From Deinandra increscens subsp. villosa (Eukaryota; Streptophyta; Magnoliopsida; Asterales; Asteraceae): DNA of 64,000 nt. Positions 10,565 through 20,662 of this stretch are shown here, piece by piece. The stretch is taken from contig JBCNJP010000023.1 of the NCBI GenBank assembly GCA_039602395.1, positions 95,000,030 to 95,064,029 on the forward strand, given 5' to 3'. Below the pieces are notes generated by a model that worked only from the letters and a program-made list of their open reading frames with translations, made no database searches and was not told where the DNA came from. The position numbers and the translations under genes were made by a program. Each line of letters starts with the position of its first letter. The first letter of the stretch is position 1.

Positions 10565-12381
10565 TGATAGCGTGATGGATAGATATCGTACTTGATCTAT
10601 GTCAAGAACGATGAACCCTAACGTTAATTACCAACGTTAGTAAACCTAGGCCAAATACCGGCACTAGAATGCTTGGAAAATACCTCCAAACGAAATACTT
10701 TATTCAATCAAAATCAACCCCCTAAAATATAAGATACAATGTTCTTAAATAGATAAATTCAAACTTGGAAAACAAGAAAAGAAACTAGGTTAAAATAAAG
10801 ATAGTGGGCCGATGGACATATTGGGTGCTTGGGTACGGGCCTGCTCATAACCTGTATCATTCTCCCCTTCTTTGGAAAACTCGTCCTCGAGTTTTAACAC
10901 CTCATGAAACCCCATAGAATCCACCAGGTTCGAACAGGACATCCCAGCGTCCTTTTCTCAACATCGTCATGACAAATACTTCAACTTTAAGTTTATCTTC
11001 ACATGTTGCTCGGGTCGTTTTCAAGCAAATATAATATGAATCAGCGGGTCCCCGGTCTACTGGATTACCTAATCCTCCCACATCCTTCCTCGTCTCTCCG
11101 TCTTCGAAAAAGACTCGTCCTCGAGTCTTGAGAACATCGAAGAGATCAACGCTAATCTTGAAGCGGACATCACGATTAGACAACGCTCTACTACCTTTAA
11201 TAACTTGACCCACTTGTAAAAATGGAGCAAATCCTAATTGAAATGCGATCCTCATGCCAAAGTATGCGGAACACGACATATTGCATTCCCACTTTTCATC
11301 CAATATTAATTGATGTTTGCAATCTGATTTGAAAATTAAAATAGGAAAAATATTATTCCTCATCCAGCTGCTACAAATACTTACCCCCTTATTAAAATCA
11401 AAATGGTACCTAAATATTGTGGAGATCCCAAAAATTACGAACTGGATAATATCAATACTTTCGAATTTGTAAGGAAAAAAATTGAGCAAATTAGCTCTAT
11501 CCCTTGCATCATTAGAATCGTCCATCCATTTAATTTTGATATCCCATTTTAATTCCAACTCTCTATGAATGGAATTCCAAAAATCATGGCAAACAAAAAG
11601 GGGGTCACCCAAGTATTGCGATGCTTCAACTGCTTCAGAAAACATATATCGAACAGTACCACAAAATTTATCCTCACCAAAATTATTCGAACCTTCCATG
11701 CGTATACGTAGTGTTCCTTTACCATACGGCGCAAGATTGTACGAAGATGGTGGCGAAGTGTGTGTTGTTTCCGGTGCTTGCGGTGGCGGAAAGATTGACG
11801 CGGACGGTGCGGGTGGCGCCCACGGGGAAGCGAGCGGTGGAAGAGTAACCCAACCCAAAAGTGTTTGGATCAACAAACACTCTTTCGCGTCTGGTTCAAG
11901 TCCGTCTTCATCATATCTGGGTGTGCCTTCATAGAACGGATGCAATTCGAGTTCATGAACTCGTTGTTGCAATCTTTTGATTTCTTCTACATCTCGGGGG
12001 TCACGGTGATAGTCGTCGTTGCCTCCGGCGGCGAATCTACGTCGATGATCACGGTGGTTCCTCCGATCCATGGCTCTGATGCCACTTGATAGCGTGATGG
12101 ATAGATATCGTACTTGATCTATGTCAAGAACGATGAACCCTAACGTTAATTACCAACGTTAGTAAACCTAGGCCAAATACCGGCACTAGAATGCTTGGAA
12201 AATACCTCCAAACGAAATACTTTATTCAATCAAAATCAACCCCCTAAAATATAAGATACAATGTTCTTAAATAGATAAATTCAAACTTGGAAAACAAGAA
12301 AAGAAACTAGGTTAAAATAAAGATAGTGGGCCGATGGACATATTGGGTGCTTGGGTACGGGCCTGCTCATAACCTGTATCA
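10565..12381 (-). mobile_element. Short non-autonomous LTR retrotransposon, two 295-bp LTRs
   Basis: Two LTRs, 10565-10859 and 12087-12381, appear identical by eye over 295 bp (plus-strand ends TGATAGCG...GTATCA). On the minus strand, the 5' LTR (12381-12087) is followed by a tRNA-Met-type primer-binding site TGGCATCAGAGCC (12084-12072). Before the other LTR lies a purine tract AAGAAGGGGAGAA. The internal region is only about 1.2 kb with one ORF and no pol. No TSD is found: left flank CAGTC, right flank TTTAC. Identical LTRs imply recent activity. Confidence 0.9.
10902..12071 (-). CDS. ORF of the non-autonomous LTR element (gag-like N-terminus, 389 aa)
   Basis: The only long frame between the two LTRs. 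Its ATG (12071) lies just after the primer-binding site, in CAGAGCCATGG. Residues 1-50 are basic with a short coiled coil (VEEIKRLQQRVHELEL), as in the N-terminus of many plant gypsy Gag proteins. A proline-rich stretch (about 75-110) follows. The rest has no recognisable zinc knuckle, protease or RT and looks partly like shuffled sequence, rich in aromatic residues. It may be a residual Gag or simply an open frame. It would depend on enzymes from another element. Confidence 0.4.
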   Translation of the reverse strand: MDRRNHRDHRRRFAAGGNDDYHRDPRDVEEIKRLQQRVHELELHPFYEGTPRYDEDGLEPDAKECLLIQTLLGWVTLPPLASPWAPPAPSASIFPPPQAPETTHTSPPSSYNLAPYGKGTLRIRMEGSNNFGEDKFCGTVRYMFSEAVEASQYLGDPLFVCHDFWNSIHRELELKWDIKIKWMDDSNDARDRANLLNFFPYKFESIDIIQFVIFGISTIFRYHFDFNKGVSICSSWMRNNIFPILIFKSDCKHQLILDEKWECNMSCSAYFGMRIAFQLGFAPFLQVGQVIKGSRALSNRDVRFKISVDLFDVLKTRGRVFFEDGETRKDVGGLGNPVDRGPADSYYICLKTTRATCEDKLKVEVFVMTMLRKGRWDVLFEPGGFYGVS

Positions 12382-12390
12382 TTTACCACT

Positions 12391-12685
12391 TGATAGCGTG
12401 ATGGTACAATCTCGACTTGATCTATGTCAAAGACGAGAAAACCCTAACGTTGCGACTCAACGTTAGAAACCCTAGCTCCAAAACCCGGTGCTAGTATGAA
12501 TGGAAAATACCTCCAAACAAAACTTTTATTCAAATAATCTCCAACCAAAATAAAGTAGCAAACAAGAGTTTAAATAGCAAACACAAACTTGAGAAACAAG
12601 AAACAAATCAAAAACAATAAAATAAAACCCCTTAAGGGCCGGTCGCAATATGGAGGATTATTGGGCCGGTCCGGGTTAAAATCCA
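12391..12685 (-). repeat. LTR of Ty3/gypsy element (inverted copy)
   Basis: A 295-bp LTR read on the minus strand (TGGATTTTAACC...CACGCTATCA), preceded by purine tract AAAGAGGGAGC. It shares length, the CACGCTATCA end and internal phrases such as CCTAACGTT with the neighbouring non-autonomous element's LTR, so the two are related families. Between it and that element lies only TTTACCACT (12382-12390). Confidence 0.85.
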
Positions 12686-12695
12686 AGCTCCCTCT

Positions 12696-13967
12696 TTAGC
12701 CACTTTCGTTTTGGATCGAGCCCACAGTCTCGAAGCCCAAGTCTTCCCCCTCGCCATCATCCTCCCCCACTTGAAAAGGACTCGTCCCCGAGTCATCATC
12801 ATAAAAATCACCAACGTACGGGGAGAGGTCTGCAACATTAAAAGTAGCCGAAACATTATAATGACCCGGTAAATCAATCTTGTACGCATTATCCCCAATC
12901 CTTTTTAACACCCGAAACGGACCATCTGCTCGCGGCTTCAGCTTCCCAAATCTACCCGGTGGAAAACGATCTTTGCGCAAATGGATCCATACCAAATCAC
13001 CTTCCTTAAAAACGACCCGCCGACGATGCTTATTAACACGGGCCTGATATTGCAGATTATGGCGAATAATTTCCTCCCGAACCTGTGCATGTAAGTCCTG
13101 AATTTGACCCGCCCGAACCTCCCCATCGGTGCTAAAACGATCAATAACAACGGGCGGGGCAAGGTCCACGGGTGAAAAGGGGTTGCGGCCGTAGACCACC
13201 ATAAACGGGCTACGCCCCGTGGACCGGTGATTGGACCGGTTATAAGCAAATTCGGCCTGTGGGAGCGCTAAATCCCATTGACGGGGGTTAGAACCGACTA
13301 ACGTACGAAGCAGATTTCCCAAACTTCGGTTTGTGACCTCGGTCTGCCCATCAGTTTGCGGGTGGTGAGAACTGCTAAACTGAAGTTGAGAGCCCATGCG
13401 CTTCCATAAAGTCCGCCAAAAATGACCCACAAACTTAACGTCACGATCGGAAGTGATAGTCTTCGGGACGCCATGCAATCGAACAATCTCAGAAAAATAA
13501 AGACGGGCCACTTGGGAGGCATCAAAAGTCTTCGTGCAAGCTAAAAAATGCGCCATCTTTGAGAATCTGTCAACCACCACCATAATAGAATCTTTTTTTC
13601 GTTGTGTGCGTGGTAAGCCTAACACGAAATCGAGGCTAACATCCTCCCAAGGTCCGTGGGGAACAGGTAATGGAGTATAGAGACCTTGATTAGTACCGGT
13701 TGTCTTAGCAATATGGCAAATGTGGCAGCGCTTCAACAGTTGAGACACATCGCGCTCGAGCCGAGGCCAAAAAAAACGATCACGCACGAGGGCCACGGTC
13801 TTGTCTCTTCCAAAATGCCCGGCGAGGCCACCCTTATGACATTCCAATATAAGCGCATCACGGAATGAGGATAAAGGCACGCACAGTTTGGACCCCTTGA
13901 AAAGGAACCCGTTTCGTCGTACGAAATCCCGGGTTGGACCATCTTTACACGCGACCCAAATTTGCAT
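12696..13967 (-). pseudogene. Ty3/gypsy integrase fragment, inverted duplicate
   Basis: A 423-aa frame identical in protein sequence to the C-terminal 423 residues of the plus-strand gypsy ORF at 14166-16421. It covers the HHCC zinc finger (HKGGLAGHFG ... CHICH), the DDE core (SLDFVLG, TSDRDVKF, HHPQTDGQTE) and the GPF/Y module (DGPFRVLKRIGDNAYKI). It lacks protease, RT and RNase H. Near 13968-14040 the sequence repeats a short piece of 13878-13925 before meeting an LTR scrap, a patchwork junction. Confidence 0.9.
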
Positions 13968-14040
13968 AAAATCGGGGTCATCTTTACACGCACAGTTTGG
14001 ACCCCTTGAAAAGGAACCCGTTTCGTCGTACCAAAATTCT

Positions 14041-14165
14041 GATGGTACAATCTCGACTTGATCTATGTCAAAGACGAGAAAACCCTAACGTTGCGACTCA
14101 ACGTTAGAAACCCTAGCTCCAAAACCCGGTGCTAGTATGAATGGAAAATATCTCCAAACAAAACG
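14041..14165 (-). repeat. Gypsy LTR fragment at the inversion junction
   Basis: 125 bp matching the first part of the LTR at 12391-12685 (GATGGTACAATCTCGACTTG ... CTCCAAACAAAAC). It is joined directly to the middle of the RT domain at 14166. LTR sequence beside RT coding sequence is not a normal element structure and marks a rearrangement breakpoint. Confidence 0.85.
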
Positions 14166-16421
14166 TTCAAAACTCGTGATGGGTTATATGAATGGATGGT
14201 AATGCCATTTGGGTTGTCGAACGCACCTAGCACTTTTATGCGTTTAATGAATCACATTTTCCGGGAGTTAATTGGTCGATGTGTCGTTGTGTACTTCGAT
14301 GATATTCTTGTTTTTAGCAGGGATTTGCGACACCATCTTGATCACTTGAGGGCAGTTTTTCTTATTCTTCGGGAACAAAAACTGTTTGCAAATCGTAAAA
14401 AGTGCCACTTTCTTTCTACGGAGGTGAATTTTTTGGGGTATATGGTGTCCGGTAATGGTATTCGAATGGACGATAACAAAGTCTCGGCGATCACTTCGTG
14501 GCCGCAACCGACCACCCTCCATGACGTACGCAGCTTTCATGGCCTCGCATCTTTTTATCGGCGTTTTATTCGGAATTTTAGTTCCATCATGGCTCCCATT
14601 ACCGAGTGCTTGAAGAAAACCAAGTTTGAATGGTCTGAAGACGCCACCAACGCATTCGAAGCTCTCAAAAAACATGTCACTAGTGCTCCTGTTCTAGCAC
14701 TTCCTAATTTTGATCTAGTCTTCCAAGTCGAATGCGATGCCTCGGGTTTGGGTGTCGGTGGTGTTTTGAGCCAAGGAGGTCGCCCGGTGGCCTTCTTTAG
14801 TGAAAAGTTGAATGAAGTCCGGCGTAAATATAGCACCTATGATAAAGAGTTTTATGCAATTATTCGTTGTTTGGAGTATTGGCGCCACTACTTGCTACCG
14901 AACGACTTCATCCTTTATTCTGATCATCAAGCACTCAAGTATATTCAGGGGCAAGCTAAACTTAACTCCCGACATGCAAAGTGGGTCGAGACTCTTCAGG
15001 AATATTCTTTCTCGATAAAACATAAGGCGGGAACCGCAAACTCGGTGGCGGATGCACTAAGCCGACGACCATGCCTTCTCGGCTCGGTGGAGGTCGAGGT
15101 GACGGGATTCGATTCATGGTGCAACTTATATCCCGATGACCCCGATTTTATGCAAATTTGGGTCGCGTGTAAAGATGGTCCAACCCGGGATTTCGTACGA
15201 CGAAACGGGTTCCTTTTCAAGGGGTCCAAACTGTGCGTGCCTTTATCCTCATTCCGTGATGCGCTTATATTGGAATGTCATAAGGGTGGCCTCGCCGGGC
15301 ATTTTGGAAGAGACAAGACCGTGGCCCTCGTGCGTGATCGTTTTTTTTGGCCTCGGCTCGAGCGCGATGTGTCTCAACTGTTGAAGCGCTGCCACATTTG
15401 CCATATTGCTAAGACAACCGGTACTAATCAAGGTCTCTATACTCCATTACCTGTTCCCCACGGACCTTGGGAGGATGTTAGCCTCGATTTCGTGTTAGGC
15501 TTACCACGCACACAACGAAAAAAAGATTCTATTATGGTGGTGGTTGACAGATTCTCAAAGATGGCGCATTTTTTAGCTTGCACGAAGACTTTTGATGCCT
15601 CCCAAGTGGCCCGTCTTTATTTTTCTGAGATTGTTCGATTGCATGGCGTCCCGAAGACTATCACTTCCGATCGTGACGTTAAGTTTGTGGGTCATTTTTG
15701 GCGGACTTTATGGAAGCGCATGGGCTCTCAACTTCAGTTTAGCAGTTCTCACCACCCGCAAACTGATGGGCAGACCGAGGTCACAAACCGAAGTTTGGGA
15801 AATCTGCTTCGTACGTTAGTCGGTTCTAACCCCCGTCAATGGGATTTAGCGCTCCCACAGGCCGAATTTGCTTATAACCGGTCCAATCACCGGTCCACGG
15901 GGCGTAGCCCGTTTATGGTGGTCTACGGCCGCAACCCCTTTTCACCCGTGGACCTTGCCCCGCCCGTTGTTATTGATCGTTTTAGCACCGATGGGGAGGT
16001 TCGGGCGGGTCAAATTCAGGACTTACATGCACAGGTTCGGGAGGAAATTATTCGCCATAATCTGCAATATCAGGCCCGTGTTAATAAGCATCGTCGGCGG
16101 GTCGTTTTTAAGGAAGGTGATTTGGTATGGATCCATTTGCGCAAAGATCGTTTTCCACCGGGTAGATTTGGGAAGCTGAAGCCGCGAGCAGATGGTCCGT
16201 TTCGGGTGTTAAAAAGGATTGGGGATAATGCGTACAAGATTGATTTACCGGGTCATTATAATGTTTCGGCTACTTTTAATGTTGCAGACCTCTCCCCGTA
16301 CGTTGGTGATTTTTATGATGATGACTCGGGGACGAGTCCTTTTCAAGTGGGGGAGGATGATGGCGAGGGGGAAGACTTGGGCTTCGAGACTGTGGGCTCG
16401 ATCCAAAACGAAAGTGGCTAA
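14166..16421 (+). pseudogene. Ty3/gypsy pol, 5'-truncated (RT-RNase H-integrase)
   Basis: Open from 14166 to the stop at 16421, about 751 aa. It starts inside RT (FKTRDGLYEW, then MPFGLSNAPSTF and the catalytic YFDDILVFS), followed by RNase H (ECDASGLGVGG, YSDHQALKY, DALSRRP) and integrase (HHCC finger, D-D-E, GPF/Y module). Domain order RT-RH-INT defines Ty3/gypsy. No chromodomain is visible at the C-terminus. Gag, protease and the N-terminal RT are missing because an LTR scrap is fused at 14165. The reading frame is undamaged, so truncation was recent. Confidence 0.93.
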
Positions 16422-16431
16422 AGAGGGAGCT

Positions 16432-16711
16432 TGGATTTTAACCCGGACCGGCCCAATAATCCTCCATATTGCGACCGGCCCTTAAGGGGTTTTATTTTAT
16501 TGTTTTTGATTTGTTTCTTGTTTCTCAAGTTTGTGTTTGCTATTTAAACTCTTGTTTGCTACTTTATTTTGGTTGGAGATTATTTGAATAAAAGTTTTGT
16601 TTGGAGGTATTTTCCATTCATACTAGCACCGGGTTTTGGAGCTAGGGTTTCTAACGTTGAGTCGCAACGTTAGGGTTTTCTCGTCTTTGACATAGATCAA
16701 GTCGAGATTGT
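16432..16711 (+). repeat. Gypsy 3' LTR, truncated at its end
   Basis: Follows purine tract AAAGAGGGAGC and matches the inverted LTR at 12685-12391 but stops after GAGATTGT. The expected terminal bases ending CTATCA are replaced by GCGATGGGG and a 25-bp piece of integrase sequence (about 16720-16750). Confidence 0.85.
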
Positions 16712-16753
16712 GCGATGGGGTTTTCCTTTTCAAGGGGTCCAAACTGTGCATGT

Positions 16754-16887
16754 GTAAAATTAAACTAATCATATAAAATTAATCAATAGTATCATCATCA
16801 TCATCATCATCATCATATATACTTAATTAATTAATCTTTGAAAATCAATTCATTTAAATAAACTAAACTAATTAACAACAGTCAGTC
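16754..16887. repeat. 134-bp direct repeat, right copy
   Basis: Matches 10431-10564. Sequence beyond it (CCGAGTGTTACC...) continues as I29-like copy C flank, showing that the intervening 6.2 kb interrupts this paralog. Confidence 0.9.
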
Positions 16888-17010
16888 AGTCCGAGTGTTA
16901 CCTAACTAATTGTTCAATCTTATCTTTCCAGCTGCTGACTTATCAGTGGTCCAATTCACCTGCAGGTTGGTTGGTTGGTTTTTAATTTTTTATTTAATTT
17001 AACTAGATTC

Positions 17011-17044
17011 TTCCATAGCGGCTGCAGGAGGGAGGAGACGCCAT
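17011..17044 (-). pseudogene. I29-like family, copy C (start-codon remnant)
   Basis: Minus-strand ATGGCGTCTCCTCCCTCCTG (from 17044) matches the start of copies A, B and D with a one-base loss that shifts the frame. It then jumps, at about 17011, to sequence matching copy A intron 2 and its acceptor (AATTCACCTGCAGG at about 16954-16967), so the main exon is deleted. The promoter-like flank at 17050-17230 also matches copy A. Confidence 0.7.
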
Positions 17045-17229
17045 TTCTTCTTCTTAATCGAATTCTGATTGATGGTGATGAAGATGATGATCGAATTTGA
17101 TTTTTAGTGTTTCGTTTTCTTATATGGATGGAATGGAGGAGGAAAGGAGATCAATTCATTCATACCGGTTTGTTTGTTACAAAAATGAATGATACACACC
17201 CCCTTTACTATCACTATATTAACCATTTT

Positions 17230-17718
17230 TACCCGAACACCCTTACCTATTTATATAAGTTAAGAATAACGAAAAACAACCCCATTAATTAATTGTTCCA
17301 TCATCATCATATGATGCAAATCACAAAACACTACACAACTTAGCTCATCATAACTTCAATAAAAATTGCACTCTTTTAGATTCTACAATTTTGTAACTCT
17401 ACTGTTGTATTGGTTGGGTGGGATGTGGGTGTCTGGTGATATTTTTCTACGGGAAAACATTTAAAAAACAAGAAGCTATTTGGCACTTCCCACCAATCAC
17501 ACAACCTAAGAACACAACCACACAATGCTTATAAACGTTTACATTGTTACATTTCACTTGACGAGATGGATATGATGATTTGACACACATAAATTAAGTT
17601 AGAGGATTGGGGTTGTGCATAGGCGAGGCAAGCTCTCTTATTTGTAGCCATGCCTTACACGTGTCCTCTATTATTTGATATTTGATCTATTGATCTCGAG
17701 CCCAATAAACTGCATGCC
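17230..17718. other. Spacer, no gene seen
   Basis: AT-rich sequence without convincing ORFs, splice patterns or transposon ends. A TCATCATCAT run occurs at about 17300. Confidence 0.5.
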
Positions 17719-18085
17719 ACTTTTTTTTTAACAGCGAATTCATTAAACAAACGTCCCTACCTAACAAGCCGCTAAGAAAGGGGAAACAACAACATAAGAG
17801 GAGACTTACATTTTGAAGCACACCCAATCCTCCCATTTCAATTCCCACCATTTAACTCTAATTTTAATCCAACTGAAACTAAGACATTTAACATCATTCA
17901 GCATCACCTTGATAAAAGGTTTTTTTTTTCCTTCAAACACTGCTTCGTTCCTGGACTTCCATAACACCCAACAAGTCGTTAAAATAATTTTGAGTGTTTC
18001 TACAACTAAGTTAATGTTTAATACATCAACCTCACGGAGCGTAAGCGTAGCAGTCAATATAAAATTAATATTCGAGCTAATTTAA
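17719..18085 (-). mobile_element. LINE 3'-end fragment
   Basis: A T run at 17721-17729 (minus-strand poly A) is followed by a minus-strand frame containing LWKSRNEAVFEGKKKP, the conserved C-terminal LINE ORF2 phrase also seen in the other LINE pieces here, and WELKWEDWVCFKM. 5'-truncated; TSD not identified. It sits about 380 bp upstream of the PP2A B' gene. Confidence 0.75.
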
Positions 18086-18445
18086 AACACGCCTCGATTT
18101 GTATGGCTTACTTTTCATTTCACTAATAATGTTTCACACCGATTTTTATTTATTAAATTATATTATGGATCGCCATATATGATATATCAACTCCTCCGGT
18201 CGCCGGCCGGCTACCGTCGCACCACCGCCGCTCACCGGACACATGCCATTCTCAATTCATCATCGTTCACCGCCACCTTTAAAACATCATCCACTCCTAT
18301 AACACATCCTTTTTACTTTTCCTCCATTTCTAATCGCCAAAAAACTGACTTAGGGTTTTGTTTTTCGCCCAATCGTTCCGGATAATCGAACAAATTAGGG
18401 TTAGTTGTTTCCGCGACGGTTTCGCTGAATCGATTTGATTAGATT

Positions 18446-18463
18446 ATGGTATCACACGATTGA
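18446..18463 (+). CDS. uORF (MVSHD) immediately before the PP2A B' start
   Basis: ATGGTATCACACGATTGA ends 3 bases before the main ATG at 18467. Termination so close to the main start could favour or limit reinitiation. Visible in sequence; any regulatory effect is inference. Confidence 0.45.
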   Translation: MVSHD

Positions 18464-18466
18464 AAC

Positions 18467-19627
18467 ATGTTGAACAAATTGATGAAACGCGCGCAACGGA
18501 AGCAATCGAAATCCGATTCGGACGTTTACGGTAATTCTCCTCCTGCAAATCGAGTTTCCGAATCTGTTTCCACTTCGAATATTGTTGCGAATCACGGTGC
18601 CGCTGTTTCCAGCCCTAATAATACAGGGCCACCGGTTCAGAAACCGGTTTCCGGCGGATCAACAGCGCCGGTCGAACCGCTGCCGATGATCAGAGACGTT
18701 CCGGTTTCCGAGAGGCAGATTTTGTTTCTCAGAAAGTGTCAGGTTTGCTGTTTCCAGTTTGATTTTACGGATACGTTGAAAATGGTTAGGGAGAAGGAGA
18801 TTAAACGGTTGAATCTCGTTGAGCTTGTGGATTATGTGCAATCAGGTAGTGGAAAATTAACAGAGAGTAATCAGGAGGAGATGATTCGAATGATTTCGGT
18901 AAACGTTTTCAGGTGTTTACCTCCGAGCTCTCATGAACACACAGGGTCCGAAAACACGGAAACCGAAGAAGAAGAGCCGTATCTCGATCCATCCTGGTCG
19001 CATTTACAGCTCGTTTACGAGCTTCTGTTAAGGTATGTTATGGCATCAGATACTGATGCCAAAGTTGCAAAACGTTTCATTAACCACTCTTTCGTGTTAA
19101 AGTTACTTGATATGTTTGATTCCGAGGACCCGAGAGAACGCGAATATTTAAAAACTATATTGCATAGAGTTTACGGGAAGTTTATGGTGCATCGCCCGTT
19201 TATTAGGAAAGCGATCAATAATGTGTTCTATAGGTTTACATATGAAACACTAAGGCATAATGGTATTGGTGAGTTGTTGGAAATACTTGGAAGTATAATT
19301 AACGGTTTTGCGTTACCTTTGAAAGAAGAGCATAAGTTGTTTCTTGTTCGGGCGCTTATGCCACTTCACAAACCTAAATCGGTTGCTATGTATCATCAGC
19401 AGCTTTCATACTGTATTATTCAGTTTGTAGAAAAGGATAACAAGTTGGCTGATACGGTTATAAGGGGTTTGCTTAGGTATTGGCCTATTACTAATTGTCA
19501 AAAGGAGACGCTTTTTCTTGGAGAACTTGAAGAAGTTTTGGAGGCGACACAGGCTACTGAATTCCAGCGGTGTATGGTTCCGCTTTTTAAACAAATAGCA
19601 CGGTGTCTTAATAGCCCTCATTTTCAG
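18467..19627 (+). CDS. PP2A regulatory subunit B' (B56 family), large first coding exon; 3' part missing
   Basis: A 387-residue open exon. The N-terminus is variable, basic then Ser/Pro-rich (MLNKLMKRAQRKQSKSDSD...). From about residue 75 it is the B56 HEAT-repeat domain (RQILFLRKCQVCCFQFDF, LDPSWSHLQLVYELLLRYV, KTILHRVYGKF, LRYWPITNCQKE), ending SPHFQ at a splice donor CAG|GTCTGAG. B56 subunits bind the PP2A scaffold and choose substrates for serine/threonine dephosphorylation. The last 100 or so residues, usually encoded by a second exon, are not found in 19628-20162 or just after the gap, so they probably lie in the 500-N gap. The gene is intact as far as seen. The 5' leader (about 18180-18466) is open sequence with the uORF above. 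Confidence 0.93.
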
Positions 19628-20162
19628 GTCTGAGAATTCTTTTTTTATATAATTTTGAGATGTTCTATGCTTTGTCATATTATTAAAGTCTTCTTAAATG
19701 GTTGTTTTTTTGCCATATGTATGCTTTGTCTGAAGATGAGGATTTCAATCTAAGCTTTGGCGAAGTTTACCTTGGGTTAGACCGGGCCCCATCCGTTCTT
19801 TCAATCAGTAGTGTAGATTTATATCTGTTCCGTTTGAAAAAAAATTATATACTTAGTCCGGCCCATCCTTTTTGGTCCTGTGACTTTCGGCCCAAGCTTC
19901 GCCCCAAAATCTAAGATCTTTTGTTCATAATGTTGAGGATGCTGCCATGTGGTATCCTTAATGATTTTGTTTTATAGGCTAAGGTAGAGTGAAGGTTGAT
20001 GCGTAATAGGGTGTTTATGTTAAGCTTAATGGGTGATTCTCTAACAAATGTTAGTTAATTTTCAATGGTTACTGTTGATGCTAATTATATGCTTATATAG
20101 TTATGTTTAGCTGATGTTTGTTATTATTGACTGTTAACATGTGTGTTATGTTGCTTATTGAT
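19628..20162 (+). other. Intron of PP2A B' gene leading into gap
   Basis: Non-coding sequence after the donor at 19628. No acceptor followed by B56 sequence is found before the N run. Confidence 0.6.
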
Positions 20163-20662
20163 NNNNNNNNNNNNNNNNNNNNNNNNNNNNNNNNNNNNNN
20201 NNNNNNNNNNNNNNNNNNNNNNNNNNNNNNNNNNNNNNNNNNNNNNNNNNNNNNNNNNNNNNNNNNNNNNNNNNNNNNNNNNNNNNNNNNNNNNNNNNNN
20301 NNNNNNNNNNNNNNNNNNNNNNNNNNNNNNNNNNNNNNNNNNNNNNNNNNNNNNNNNNNNNNNNNNNNNNNNNNNNNNNNNNNNNNNNNNNNNNNNNNNN
20401 NNNNNNNNNNNNNNNNNNNNNNNNNNNNNNNNNNNNNNNNNNNNNNNNNNNNNNNNNNNNNNNNNNNNNNNNNNNNNNNNNNNNNNNNNNNNNNNNNNNN
20501 NNNNNNNNNNNNNNNNNNNNNNNNNNNNNNNNNNNNNNNNNNNNNNNNNNNNNNNNNNNNNNNNNNNNNNNNNNNNNNNNNNNNNNNNNNNNNNNNNNNN
20601 NNNNNNNNNNNNNNNNNNNNNNNNNNNNNNNNNNNNNNNNNNNNNNNNNNNNNNNNNNNNNN
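20163..20662. other. Assembly gap (500 N)
   Basis: Exactly 500 N, a conventional placeholder size, so the true length is unknown. It probably hides the end of the PP2A B' gene. Confidence 0.99.

Noticed and set aside
14268..14836. Minus-strand frames opposite the gypsy RT/RNase H
   Set aside because: Shadows of the coding strand; no independent support.
19702..19914. 70-residue frame after the PP2A exon as its next exon
   Set aside because: Does not resemble B56 C-terminal sequence and lacks a suitable acceptor.
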